A stretch of DNA of 64,000 nucleotides from Oenanthe sinensis (GCA_028671895.1 JAPMAC010000221.1:3410001-3474000), one strand, 5' to 3'. Numbered from the stretch's first letter, positions 30,077 to 43,261 are shown. Notes: generated from the sequence alone by a model not told the origin. A program made the numbers and translations.

Positions 30077-31261
30077 ATGGCCGACGATCCTTAACATGCA
30101 TGCCCTTCAAATCAAGGTGGAAATATGGGTGATGATGAAGGAATGATTTATGTTATCAAAAAGCTACAGGCTGAGATGGATGCCTTGAAATCCGAGAATG
30201 AGAACCTGAAAAAAGAGCTAACTACGATGAAGTCCAATAACAAGACTACAACACGACGTACCATACCAAGTGTCGTCCGACGACTTGATATGGAAGACAC
30301 AACTGATGACGAACCACAAAACAAGGAGAATGATCTTGTGGTTGACATTGAAGGTGACGAAAACACAATCACTAACAACACACACGACAGACGACAACCG
30401 CACAACGAGACGGCGGAGGAACGAGAGGCAGAACGTGATAAGTCTTGTAGACGGTCGAGACACCGGACCTCTAAATCATAAGGACAGGTGCCAGATGCCG
30501 TCAAGTTGGAATTGCAAGAAATGAGGGAATTGATTCAGAGAATTCCTGGTGTCCCAAAGCCTTTGGAAAAGTCGACGCCAACAAGTTACACAGACTCGCC
30601 GTTCTTTGACGACATTGCTTTGGTCGACATACCTAAACGATTCTCAGCCCCTAACATGAAAATGTAAGCCGGCATAACAGATCCTCAAGAACACATTGCT
30701 CAATACAAGCAGCGAATGTTTACGGTGCCCATACCAAAGGAGTTGAGAGAGCCGTGTATGTGTAAAGGCTTTGGGTCGACGCTGTCAGGTCCAGCATTGC
30801 AGTGGTTTGTGGGCCTGTCCAACGGAAGCATATGCTCTTTTGCTGATTTAGTCGACGCCTTCAACTTGCAGTTTGCGTCAAACAAACAATTTGAGAAGAC
30901 AACTAGTGACCTGTACTGTGTCATCCAAAGGTTCAGGGAACCACTGAGAGACTACTTGACAAGATTTAACATGGAAAAGATGGCGATTATCAACTGCCAC
31001 ATACCGATGGCTATTGAGGCCTTCCATCAGGGACTGATTAGGGACTCCCCTCTGTACGATGAATTGACCAAGTATCCATGCAGGTCCATGGATGATGTCC
31101 AAGCCAAAGCTATGTCACATGTCAGATTGGAGGAAGACAAATGGGAGGATAATGACAGCTATTACCATCCTAGCAGGAAGACGATAATTCATAAGATAAG
31201 ATACTATAAGCCATATTATAGGAGTGGACGAGAAGAGAAAAGTGCCCCTGGCCGCACTTAA
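30077..31261 (+). pseudogene. Element D: Gag (retrotransposon gag domain), with stops
   Basis: The start is likely ATG 30077-30079 (MADDP), with a one-base shift before the frame beginning at 30125. A coiled-coil stretch (LQAEMDALKSENENLKKEL) is followed by an acidic and basic linker, a stop at 30479-30481, and a second stop near 30666. The retrotransposon gag domain then runs from about 30670 to 31140 (ITDPQEHIAQYKQRM, GPALQWFVGL, LTRFNMEKMAI). It ends at 31261 with no zinc knuckle or protease. The coding strand includes GTCGTCCGACGAC at 30272-30284, the element's repeated word. Confidence 0.85.
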
Positions 31262-33321
31262 TTGACGTCATCACTAGACGGGGGCATCCTCGACATGAAC
31301 ACTCGACAACAACACTCGACATGAACATTCGACATGAACACTTGACAGGACCACTTAACATACAACAGGGCCCGATGGACATAATACGCATACCATCAAT
31401 TCGACGCCTTGGAAAGGGTAGGAGTAATATTCAGTCAACTCAATTAGTCCAACATCTCATTTATACGCGTCCTATAGCCCACGACAGAAGAAGAATACGT
31501 ATTGACACCAGGCAATACAACACTTACTGACCTGGGGAAAATGTGTTGGACACAAGCATTTACAGAATACCTGTCCGACGACATCTAACATGTCGGACGA
31601 CATCTAACCTGTCCGATGACATCTACATGTCGGACGACATCCAACATGTCGACAAACACAACATCTACATTTATATTTCTAATCCTTTTACGTGGACACA
31701 ACGACAAGGGGCAGTACTTCATCACATTTATGACAAGGGGTAACAACCTTCGACATTATGCGACAATTACGACATTAACACTTAATGAGGACGACGCCTA
31801 AAAAATCGACAGGACATATGCCATTTTTCTAGTGTATGAGACATATGCAGTTCAACCAACGAAAGTAATGACACCAACAACTCGTTATGGCCTCCTGACA
31901 AGTGATGTCAACAACGACGAGCTCATCCATGACCTGGACATTGTCGACGAACTGCACGACATGATCAAAATTAGAATGACGTTGTACCAACAAAAAGTGG
32001 TCAATAGTTATGACAACAATGTGTACATCAAGAAATTCCATGTCGAGACCTCGTCTTGAGGAAGGTCTTTCCAAACACTGTTGACGTCAATGCAGGAAAA
32101 TTTGCTGACATGTGAGAAAGATCTTACTTAACTGACGTCGACATTGGACGAGGGCCATACATGTTGTCAACGCTTGACGGGACATCGACCTCAAGGAGTT
32201 GGAATGCAACTCGTTTAACAACATACCACAAGTGATCTCTTATCTATCTTTTGAATGTTTTACTTCTCAATATGTTTATTATGTCAATACACACGCTATA
32301 TAACATGCTATTTTCTTTGTTTTGACTTGATGCCTGCGTAATGTGTTAATACTTCTTGCATGAATAATATACGTGATGCCTTATAAGAATTTATATGCTC
32401 AACTTGCTTATAAATTACGTGGTTTATCTAAATAATATAATAAAACATGCATGTTTTTTCTTGTTCCTTACACATCCTGCTCAACATGTCTTTTGTATTT
32501 ATGTTTTTCTTTACTTAGCACACTTGCATGACTATAAATACATTACGATTCTACGATACATGGTCATTACAATTACGTGATAACTAGGGGCATTGTATCC
32601 CGACATTATCTATTATTGGGTTGATCACCCACGACGTTAAATGACTAGGGGCATACACACATCCCCATAGCTCATAAAAATTATGACGACACGGGGACAC
32701 GATAGATCATTTTCGTGGTGACAAGTCCTAGCATCCCTATACGAGATAACTATGAAAAATTAAGTTTGTTTCAAGAGGGGAAGGCCTTTTAGCAACTTAA
32801 ACGTTGTGCATGCACCTACGAATATATTACAATCGACGAATGACAATTTACAACAAGTGACGATATACAATCGACGTATATAACACATATTACATGTGAC
32901 AAATAAATATTACGTTTACATTCGACATACAACGTGATACAATTTACATGTCACATTGACATACGACATATTACGATTACATGTCGCATTGACATATGAC
33001 GTGAAGAACTTTCGTATCACATTGACACAATGTTTCATTTCATAATTATAAGCTACGTGTATTCATCTATGTATTTCAACTACAAGTTGAAATAATTACG
33101 ACTTACGAGCTATGCTTATGAATCAAGTATTATTGTCATGACACACGTGTCTCATGACATTACAACGACGACAATACAATGACAAATTACAAATCTCGAC
33201 TTTATGTCACATGTTACAATGACAATACAATGCCAAATTAGATAACATGACAACGAATTACATATTACAATTATGAGTGACATATTACGACGACAAGTTA
33301 CACTTTTTGTCTACAACTTAC
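31262..33321 (+). other. Element D: non-coding interior rich in GTCCGAC words
   Basis: No ORF of substance is seen. A 19-bp array at 31572-31650 alternates TGTCCGACGACATC and TGTCGGACGACATC (31572, 31591, 31610, 31628). Simpler repeats of ACTCGACATGAAC occur at 31300-31345 and ACAT/GACA-rich sequence at 32820-33310. The position would hold pol in an autonomous relative, but no pol remains can be read. Confidence 0.75.
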
Positions 33322-34852
33322 TGTTGGTGTAGGTGCCCTAGAGGCAATACAATGTTTATTTTGATAAACCTTTATGTCAATTGATTATTCAATAAACATA
33401 TTTATTATGACTTTAATTACTGCGATATATTTGTTAGCATAATAAATGTCCTTAGAATCATGATACATATTGTATAGTTTAGTACATGACTTGAACTTGA
33501 GATTATATAATATATCATATTCTTAAATGTCCCTAGTCGAGTATTATTATTATAGGACAATAATAATACATAAATAGACTAGTATGTTGTTTGACAGATA
33601 ACCACATCTCATTGGTTATAAGTATGGGGATACTAAAGTCAACACATAGGTACATGCAGGAGTACATGGTACTGGACAGACCCACAGTGAGATTCTTCAT
33701 GTTTAATAAAGTCATAAGAAAGACTCACAGTGATAATGGTGTAATGATCCTCTGACTTGAGATCATTATATTTTTATACGAGGATTAATATACTTTGACT
33801 ACATTAAAAGTTACCTTTGACCGTGTAATGATAAAAGTGGACATCGGGTATATCATGAGTCGTATGAGAAATATGAATGATAGATAAAGGATTTAGCCCT
33901 CCTATAATTAGGAGAGATATTATTGGCATCTTGATTGAGTGAGACTATAAAATGCATGGCCGTGCTCAAATAATGATTTGTTTTCATAGTCTACTCATGG
34001 ATCAAGTAAACCCGGATTAAATGTTGAAGAGGATGACTAAATACATGCCTCGAGTTTAATCTATAATATATATGGTTAAAAGGATTATATTACACGAAAA
34101 CATTAATCACGAAAGGTTTTATCGAATCACGATTTAATTATTGTTTAATTGGGTAGCAATGATGTATTACTAGATGCCGCTCATTGTTTATAATTTTATT
34201 GGAGAATAAAATTATTGCCAATTAAATAATAGCCTATAGGGTCACACGCAAAGAGCACTTAGAGGAATAGTTAATTTAAATTAATTGATAATTATTTGAA
34301 TTTTTATTATATTAATTAAGTGAGACTTAATTAATTAAGATAATATAAATTCAAATTAGAATTGTATTTCTGCCCATAATAATTAAGTATGACTTAGTTA
34401 TTAATTAAATAATAAAATTCGTTTTATTATTTTCCTAGACCTGCATGGGTTAGGTTTTGCTGCTATGGGCCTGTTAACCAAACATTATAAATAGATAATG
34501 TAGGGTTAAGAGGCAGAACACGTTTTCGATAGAAAAACCCTAGAAGAGGCAGCAAAGAGGCAGGAAGACAATTCGAATTATCAAAGGTTTGCTAGTACAT
34601 CCACTCCGTAATCAAGATCGTGAGACGCTCTTGAAGGTGCTCGTGTGGATACCATAGAGGTGTTTTCGAGAGGAAGACACAAGTCGTGATAGCAAGGATC
34701 TCCGTTGAGTTCGTGACATTCAAGATCGTAATAGGTATGATTCGATTATCACCATAATCCGTCCAATCTTATACATGATCCTGCGTTAGGGTTCCGAAAT
34801 TTTTCGTTATATTTACGTTTATCCGCTGCGTTTTATGCCTCGGAACCCAACA
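33322..34852 (+). repeat. Element E: 5' LTR
   Basis: It starts TGTTGGTGTAGGTGCC and ends CGGAACCCAACA. A consensus TATAAATA lies at 34486-34493, with an A/G-rich transcript leader downstream (AGAAGAGGCAGCAAAGAGGC, about 34541). Confidence 0.95.
34486..34493 (+). promoter_or_regulatory. TATA box of the element E genomic promoter
   Basis: TATAAATA in the 5' LTR, with the copy in the 3' LTR at 41900-41907. It lies about 360 bp before the LTR end. Confidence 0.65.
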
Positions 34853-34853
34853 A

Positions 34854-34869
34854 TGGTATCAGAGCTACG
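34854..34869 (+). promoter_or_regulatory. Primer-binding site of element E
   Basis: TGGTATCAGAGCTACG starts one base after the LTR and matches the complement of the initiator-Met tRNA 3' end in its first 12 bases. Confidence 0.9.
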
Positions 34870-36755
34870 TGTATAAGGGACTGATTTGGTTACGTGTTTT
34901 ATGTATTTGATGCATACATGCCTGTTTGATGACTGTCATGCTTCTGCTATGCTACTGCCATGCTACTGCCATGTATATTCGAATTGTTATTCATATGATG
35001 AGTAAATAAATGATGATACTAGCATGTTAATGATTTGTCATGACTGATTTATATGCCTGTTTGCGATTTGTATATTTTGCATGAGGGTCAGTTTGTATAT
35101 GATACAAACTGGTGGAAAGATTATGTTGGACATGATCTGTTAACTGGGATATGATAAGTATGTATATGATACATGCTTCTGAAACTGTGTAAATTGCAGT
35201 GGGGAAAAAGGCCAACAGATATGATCTGTAATTCAGAAATTGATGATTTCTGAATAGGACTGGTCTTCGGAAAAAAAATTTCCAAGCTGACCTGGAAGCT
35301 CGACCCCAGCTGGGGGCTGCCGCCCCTAGACCCCGCCCGGGGGCTGCCGCCCCCGAACCCCCGCCCAGGGGCTGCCTCCCCCGGACCCCCGCATTATTTT
35401 TGTTGTGTACTTGAGCATGGTGCTGGTTATGGCCTTTGGACCCCTAGATTAATGGTTTTTGGTTTTGGTTTTATAAATACGACTTGCATGTCGTTTTCTT
35501 CATTCTTGTAATTGTTTAACCTCGAATGTAACTCGAGTTTTCTTATGTAAGTACATTAGTATAGGTTGTATTCAATTATTCCATGTAATGTACTTGAAGA
35601 TTGAAGGATGATCCAAGAAGAGGAGCAAGCACCCATGGATACAAGAAGAATGAAGACATGTAATTGTATTTATATTTTACCACCATAGATTGACTTTGAT
35701 CCTTTCATTAGCTCGAAAGGATCACATAGGAAAAGGGCCATAACCAAGCACGTTTACATACTGCACTTTACATATTGATGTATGAATGTATGTGTAGAGT
35801 AGAAGTTGCATGCTTTAATTAGATTAATGATGTATGCATGTATTAGATACGTCACCCATGCCATGCTTGCCATGCTAAACAAGATAAAATCTTTAACGAT
35901 TTAAGATTTTAAAATTAACAAACGAACGATCATGAGATTCTTGTGTTTATGAAATATGGATTTTAAAACACGGAATTAAATATGAATTTTTGATATCTAA
36001 AACTGGGATTTTATGTCAAAAGCGGATATGCGTATTCGTAAGGCTGATGGGTTTTAAGTGTGACCACTGGTATCCTCCATCTACCTGGGAAATGAACAAT
36101 TTAAGATGTCAATTTGAAATATTTGGTTCAAGGAAAAATTGAGGATCTCTTCATGATGTGATCATGATCGTCGTAAATTTTCTAAACCCCTTAACAAAAT
36201 ATTAAGTTTTAATCGGATGCTTTCCAATGAATGAACACTCATCGAATCCTAGATCGATTAGGGGAAAGATTGTCAGTGGCAGGGGACTCCTATCTATCGT
36301 GGTGAGATGCGACGAATATAAACGGTTATATTCGGCCGTTGTATCATTGGGTCAAACTTAACTGAGTCGTCATAATAAGGTGAAAGTAAACGGTTATATT
36401 CAACAATTATGAACTTAAAAGCATGGAGTTTGGTTAAAAATCTATTAGATAGATAAGATCAATCGTTGCTCACCAAACTATCCAAGAATTATATATGATA
36501 TAATTGACAAATGTTGTCTACCTAAATAATCATTCTAAAGGACTTCCAGTGGTTGACTTAAGACATGACGAAATATGGATCTTGGCTCACTAGAAAGAAT
36601 TATGGGATATACTTTCCAAATTAATAGTAAGGGCTATTGATTTGATAAAAATAGTGGGAGATATATTATGAATGTATCATAATCATTTGAACATAATAAA
36701 TAACTCAGACAATCTAATGTTTATTTTGTGCTTTTATCATTGTAGATACCGAATA
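34870..36755 (+). other. Element E: 1.9-kb untranslated leader
   Basis: It is non-coding. A GC-rich repeat block stands at 35302-35391 (listed separately). From about 35900 onward it is very similar to the leaders of C and H, which suggests conserved RNA function. The gag ATG (36756-36758) follows CATTGTAGATACCGAATA, which resembles a splice acceptor. Confidence 0.75.
35302..35391 (+). repeat. GC-rich hairpin-forming tandem repeat in the E leader
   Basis: Three imperfect units of about 28 bp are built around GGGGGCTGCCGCCCC, each able to form a GGGGGC/GCCCCC stem with a TGCC loop, separated by ACCCCCGCCC-type runs. It is the most GC-rich stretch I see in the window. The corresponding part of the C and H leaders has no such block. 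Confidence 0.85.
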
Positions 36756-39700
36756 ATGACAAACAACACAAACACACTATCCGTACGATCTGTCCTTGAG
36801 AAGGATAAGCTGACAGGAGGAAACAACTTCCTAGACTGGCAGAGGAATTTGAGGATTGTCCTCAGGCAGGAGCGTAAGCTTCATGTCATTGATATTCCTC
36901 CGGCAGGTCCCCTTCATGAGGGCGCTACTGTTGAGGAACGAGCGGCCCACACAAAGGATGAGAATGATGCAACTGATGTTGCATGTCTTATGTTGGCAAC
37001 TATGAGTGCTGAGCTTCAAAGACAACATGTGCATATGGATGCATATACTATCAATGAGCACTTGCAAAGCATGTTTGCAAGCCAAACTCGTCAAGAAAGG
37101 TTCAACACGAGCAAGTCACTCTTTAACTGCAAACAAGGGGCAAGTGAACCAGTTGGCCCACATGTTCTGAAAATGATTGGTTACATTGAGTATCTTGATA
37201 CTTTGGGTTTCCCGATTGGTCCGGAAACTGGTATTGACCTAATCTTGAATTCTTTGAACAACAAATTCACTCAGTTTGTTATGAACTACAATATGAATGA
37301 ATTTGACAAAACACCTACTGAATTGTTGGCTATGTTGAGAACATATGAGACCAACATGAAGATGGCTGAACCCGCTCCCATACTGATGGTGGGCAATAAA
37401 GGTAAGGCCAAAGGGAAAGGCAAGTGGAAGGGTAAGAAGAAGACAGGTTCGGATTCTACACCCAAGCCAAAGTCAGGTCCTAAACAGGCTTTAAAGCCTA
37501 AAGGTGGGGTCGCTAAGGGTGAATGTCACTACTGTAAGAAAACTGGTCACTGGAAGAGAAACTGTTCAGTTTACTTGGAGGATCTGAAGAAGAAGAGGGC
37601 TGAGCAAGCTTCTAATTCAGGCATATATGTTATAGAAGTCAATCTGTCTATTTCTACATCTTGGGTATTGGATACCGGATGTGCTTCTCACATTTGTATA
37701 AATGTGCAGGAAATGCAGAGAAGTAGGACATTGGCTAAAGGAGAAATGGGCCTACGAGTTGGCAACGGAGCAAGAGTTGCTGCTTTAGCTGTAGGAACCT
37801 ATTATTTATCTTTGCCCTCTGGGCTAGTTTTAGAACTGGAGAAATGTTATTACGTGCCTGCAATTCGCAGAAACATTATTTCTGTTTCTTGTTTGGACAA
37901 GAAAGGTTTTTCGTTTACAATAAAGGACAACAGTTGCTCTTTTGCTTTGAATGATTTAACCTATGGTGTTGCGCATTTGTTTAATGGTTTATATGTTCTT
38001 GACTTAGATAATCCTGTCTGTAATATAGAAAACAAACGACTTAAAGTTAATGACTCAAATCAAACATACCTCTGGCATTGTCGTCTAGGCCATATAAATG
38101 AGAAACGCATATCCAAATTACATAAGGATGGATATTTGGATAAGTTTGATTTTGAATCATACCAAGAATGCGAATCTTGTTTGCTTGGTAAAATGACTAA
38201 AGCCCCTTTCACTGGTAAGGGTCAAAGGGCCACTGAACGTTTGGAGCTAATACATAGTGATGTATGTGGCCCAATGCGTGTGATGGCTAGAGGAGGCTAC
38301 TACTACTTCATAACATTTACTGATGATTTCAGTAGATATGGATATGTATATCTTATGAAGAATAAATCCGATTCTTTTGAAAAGTTCAAAGAATACAAAG
38401 CTGAAGTAGAGAAGCAAATTGGCGGAGGTGCAAGTATTAAAATCTTACGATCTGATCGTGGAGGAGAATACTTGAGCACTGAATTTAAAGATTATTTAAA
38501 GGAGTGTGGTATTGTATCACAACTCACTCCGCCAGGTACACCTCAATGGAATGGAGTTTCAGAGAGGAGAAATCGCACATTGTTGGACATGGTGCGATCG
38601 ATGATGAGTCATGCAGATCTTCCAATTACTTTCTGGGGTTATGCTCTAGAAACAGCGGCTTTCACACTTAACCGTGTTCCTACTAAGAAGGTTCAAAAGA
38701 CTCCATATGAGATATGGGAGAAGAAACGGTCAGGCATGAGCTTTATGAAAGTTTGGGGATGCAAGGCGTTTGTGAAGCGTCAAGTATCTGACAAGCTTGG
38801 ACCTAAATCTGAAGAGTGCAATTTTGTGGGATACCCTAAGGAAACAAAGGCGTACAATTTCTATAGTCCTACTGAGCAGAAAGTGTTCATTGCTCGAGAT
38901 GCTGTTTTCATGGAAAGAGATTTTGTTTCCAAAAGAAACAGTGGGAGAACTATAGACCTCGATGAAGATCGAGAACCACAAAATAGCATTGAACCTGAAG
39001 TGGAACAAGAGCAGGATAATGATAATGCTCAACAAACACAGGTTGTTCGTAAAACTGGTAGAATTCGCCATGAGCCAGAGAGATATGGATTTCTCTTGAC
39101 TCAATGTGGTGATTTGATGCTCATAGACGAAGATGAGCCTCTCACATACCAAGATGCTACGAACAGTCCAGACTCTAAGAGATGGCTAGAAGCCATGAAA
39201 TCCGAGATGGATTCCATGTACGAAAACCGAGTATGGACCTTGGTTGATCCACCTGAAGGGGTAAAACCCATAGGGTGCAAATGAGTTTTCAAGAAGAAAA
39301 CTGACATGGATGGAAATGTTCAGACCTATAAAGCAAGGCTGGTTGCAAAAGGTTTCAGACAAATTCATGGTATTGACTATGATGAGACTTTCTCACCAGT
39401 GGCTATGGTCAAGTCCATAAGGATTTTGCTTGCTATTGCAGCATTCCATGATTATGAAATCTGGCAAATGGATGTCAAAACAGCCTTCCTTAACGGAATC
39501 CTTGAAGAGGATGTGGATGTGTACATGACACAACCTGAAGGTTTTGTCGATCCAAGGAATGTTAGCAAGGTATGTAAATTACGTCGATCCATTTATGGAT
39601 TGAAGCAAGCCTCTAGGAGATGGAATATCCGTTTTGATGAAACAGTCAAGGAGTATGGCTTTGTTCAAAACGAAGATGAACCTTGTGTTTACAAGAAGGT

Positions 39701-40721
39701 TAGTGGGAGCCATGTGGCATTCATAGTACTATATGTTGATGATATACTACTAATGGGGAATGACATACCTTCTCTCAAGGCTGTTAAGATTTGGTTAGGG
39801 AGCAACTTCTCTATGAAAGACTTAGGAGAAGCATCCTACATTCTAGGAATGAGGATCTATAGGGATAGATCTAGAAGGATGATCGGTCTAAGTCAGAGTA
39901 CATACATCGAAAAGGTTTTGCATCGTTTTGGTATGCAAAATGCAAAAAGGGGATATGTCCCCGTATCTCAAGGGATAACGATCTCTAAAGATCAGTGTCC
40001 AAAATCATTGGATGACAAGGACCGCATGAGTAAGGTTCCATATGCCTCAGCAATTGGATCCATCATGTATGCAATGGTATGTACTCGCCCAGATGTTTCG
40101 TATGCTTTAAGCATGACGAGCAGATACCAATCTAATCCAGGTGAAGGTCACTGGACGGCTGTCAAGAATATTCTAAAGTACTTGAAAAGGACTAAAGATT
40201 CATTCTTGGTGTATGGAGGAGAGGAGAAACTGGTTGTAAAAGGTTACACCGATGCAAGTTTCCAAACAGACAGGGATGATACTGTATCACAGTCTGGTTT
40301 TGTGTTTTGTCTAAACGGAGGTGCTGTGAGTTGGAAGAGTTCAAAGCAAGAAACAGTAGCTGATTCTACAATGGAGGCTGAGTACATTGCAGCTTGTGAA
40401 GCGGCTAAGGAAGCTGTTTGGATTCGAAAATTCATTAATGATTTGGGAGTGGTTCCATCGATCGCAGATCCCATTGATCTATACTGCGATAATAATGGAG
40501 CCATTGCACAGGCTAAAGAACCTAGAGCTCACTCCCGAACCAAACACATACTCAGGAGATATCACCTCATTCGAGAGATTAATGAAAGGGGTGACATACA
40601 CATATGTAAAGTGCACACAAATGATAACATTGCAGACCCACTGACCAAAGGCTTATCGCAGAAGAAGCACGACGGTCACACTAGTTCCATGGGTATTAGA
40701 TACATGGGTGATTGGCTCTAG
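36756..40721 (+). pseudogene. Element E: Gag-Pol polyprotein, open except for one stop codon
   Basis: The frame has 1322 codons. I start it at 36756 (MTNNTNTLSVR), the position matching the C and H Gags. Copia Gag is at about 1-220. The zinc knuckle CX2CX4HX4C is complete at 257-270. Protease DTG has its aspartate at 306. The integrase triad is D502, D567 and E603 (35-residue spacing). RT has YVDD at 993-996, followed by RNase H to the end (MEAEYIAACEA, LYCDNN). Codon 843 is TGA (39282-39284) where element H has TGG (W) in GCKWVFKKK. This is the only visible lesion, and all active-site residues are present. The copy could be mobilised in trans. Confidence 0.92.
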
Positions 40722-40724
40722 TGC

Positions 40725-40735
40725 AAGTGGGAGAT
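40725..40735 (+). promoter_or_regulatory. Polypurine tract of element E
   Basis: AAGTGGGAGAT is placed directly before the 3' LTR and three bases after the pol stop codon. Confidence 0.85.
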
Positions 40736-42266
40736 TGTTGGTGTAGGTGCCCTAGAGGCAATACAATGTTTATTTTGATAAACCTTTATGTCAATTGATT
40801 ATTCAATAAACATATTTATTATGACTTTAATTACTGCGATATATTTGTTAGTATAATAAATGTCCTTAGAATCATGATACATATTGTATAGTTTAGTACA
40901 TGACTTGAACTTGAGATTATATAATATATCATATTCTTAAATGTCCCTAGTCGAGTATTATTATTATAGGACAATAATAATACATAAATAGACTAGTATG
41001 TTGTTTGACAGATAACCACATCTCATTGGTTATAAGTATGGGGATACTAAAGTCAACACATAGGTACATGCAGGAGTACATGGTACTGGACAGACCCACA
41101 GTGAGATTCTTCATGTTTAATAAAGTCATAAGAAAAACTCACAGTGATAATGGTGTAATGATCCTCTGACTTGAGATCATTATATTTTTATACGAGGATT
41201 AATATACTTTGACTACATTAAAAGTTACCTTTGACCGTGTAATGATAAAAGTGGACATCGGGTATATCATGAGTCGTATGAGAAATATGAATGATAGATA
41301 AAGGATTTAACCCTCCTATAATTAGGAGAGATATTATTGGCCTCTTGATTGAGTGAGACTATAAAATGCATGGCCGTGCTCAAATAATGATTTGTTTTCA
41401 TAGTCTACTCATGGATCAAGTAAACCCGGATTAAATGTTGAAGAGGATGACTAAATACATGCCTCGAGTTTAATCTATAATATATATGGTTAAAAGGATT
41501 ATATTACACGGAAACATTAATCACGAAAGGTTTTATCGAATCACGATTTAATTATTGTTTAATTGGGTAGCAATGATGTATTACTAGATGCCGCTCATTG
41601 TTTATAATTTTATTGGAGAATAAAATTATTGCCAATTAAATAATAGCCTATAGGGTCACACGCAAAGAGCACTTAGAGGAATAGTTAATTTAAATTAATT
41701 GATAATTATTTGAATTTTTATTATATTAATTAAGTGAGACTTAATTAATTAAGATAATATAAATTCAAATTAGAATTGTATTTCTGCCCATAATAATTAA
41801 GTATGACTTAGTTATTAATTAAATAATAAAATTCGTTTTATTATTTTCCTAGACCTACATGGGTTAGGTTTTGCTGCTATGGGCCTGTTAACCAAACATT
41901 ATAAATAGATAATGTAGGGTTAAGAGGCAGAACACGTTTTTGATAGAAAAACCCTAGAAGAGGCAGCAAAGAGGCAGGAAGACAATTCGAATTATCAAAG
42001 GTTTGCTAGTACATCCACTCCGTAATCAAGATCGTGAGACGCTCTTGAAGGTGCTCGTGTGGATACCATAGAGGTGTTTTCGAGAGGAAGACACAAGTCG
42101 TGATAGCAAGGATCTCCGTTGAGTTCGTGACATTCAAGATCGTAATAGGTATGATTCGATTATCACCATAATCCGTCCAATCTTATACATGATCCTGCGT
42201 TAGGGTTCCGAAATTTTTCGTTATATTTACGTTTATCCGCTGCGTTTTATGCCTCGGAACCCAACA
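40736..42266 (+). repeat. Element E: 3' LTR
   Basis: Same length as 33322-34852 (1531 bp), with about seven substitutions and no indels seen. It is followed by the CTTAC duplication. Confidence 0.95.
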
Positions 42267-42480
42267 CTTACATGTTACGTTTACAAGACGTGTTACAATA
42301 CATCTTACGTGTTGACACTCTTACAACTACTCCAGCCTAAGGAATCACATGAACCTGTCAACAAGCCATTTGAAGTAAATGGACGCATACAAATATGCAA
42401 CTGACAATGACAAGAGTATATTCGACATGAAGAAGAATTTTATTGGTTGTATGTCTCCACCCAATAAAATTAGGGACAAA
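42267..42480 (+). other. Element D: interior remnant after the nested element E
   Basis: It continues the D interior after E. Non-coding; the last bases TTAGGGACAAA before the D 3' LTR are a weak polypurine tract. Confidence 0.8.
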
Positions 42481-43256
42481 TGTTGGTGTCAGAATTTTAC
42501 ATGTCCGACGGGAATATCTTGACGTCGATACTAAGGACATGACGGGAACAATGAAGTCCGACGACAACTCAGCAGACACCAGAAATAGTCAAATAACTGT
42601 CCAGAATTTTAGGAAGAGATGATTATCTTATCCCTAAAATTTCGGATCATGCAGATAATCACTCCTACAAGCTAGGCACGTGCTGATGAAGGTGGAGGCT
42701 AATATATATCAATATATTTTAGGATAATACAAGAACATCACACTCACACTTCTACTTACACAATACATTACATACGATATAACCTTTTTCTACAAATGAG
42801 AGGGCAAAACCTAGGGGCAAAACCTACATCATCTCTGGGCAACCATTTTTATCCACTACAACATACACACGCTACATAACAATACATGCCAAAGTGAAGA
42901 TATACACACCATACATCACATACACTTCTACTCTACCACTAGAGTACAGTTGCCGTCCTGGACATAGTCAGTTGTTGTCCTAGTATAATTTCTCATTTTC
43001 ATACTTTGTATCTTCATTTTCTTCACTTGTAATCGTTGCTACATCATTATAATGGATCATATTTGGTTGGGGAAGGTCCTACCCGTGGTTTTTACCTCTC
43101 AACGGGGGTTTTCCGCGTCACCAATCGCTTGTGTCTTGTTCTTTCCGTGTTCTTGTCGATTTCTATTGTGTTCTTGTTCTTAGCTTGTTCATACGAGTTA
43201 AACTCACTTGAAATCATTGAGACTTAATCTTTAACCTTCAAAATTTGACAAAAACA
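42481..43256 (+). repeat. Element D: 3' LTR
   Basis: It has the same 776-bp length as 29236-30011 with about two dozen substitutions. It is followed by CATGC, the target duplication. Confidence 0.95.
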
Positions 43257-43261
43257 CATGC

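Larger units (their letters stand above)
33322..42266 (+). mobile_element. Element E: nearly complete Copia nested in element D
   Basis: It is 8945 bp with 1531-bp LTRs, PBS, leader, one gag-pol frame and PPT, flanked by a perfect CTTAC target duplication (33317-33321 and 42267-42271). About seven LTR mismatches by eye (about 0.5 percent) indicate a recent insertion. The only coding defect seen is one in-frame TGA in RT. It is related to C and H (same Gag and leader type), with a different LTR. I do not assign a named Copia lineage. Confidence 0.95.
29236..43256 (+). mobile_element. Element D: non-autonomous Gypsy element with gag only, split by element E
   Basis: Two 776-bp LTRs with TG...CA ends are flanked by a perfect CATGC duplication (29231-29235 and 43257-43261). 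Without the nested element E it is about 5.07 kb: LTR, PBS, a gag reading frame, 2.3 kb of non-coding DNA, LTR. No protease, RT, RNase H or integrase is detectable, so it resembles the known gag-only non-autonomous LTR elements. About two dozen LTR differences (roughly 3 percent) make it older than E. Confidence 0.9.

Noticed and set aside
30148..30504. Minus-strand frames opposite the D gag
   Set aside because: The plus strand encodes a recognisable Gag. The antisense frames have no motif.
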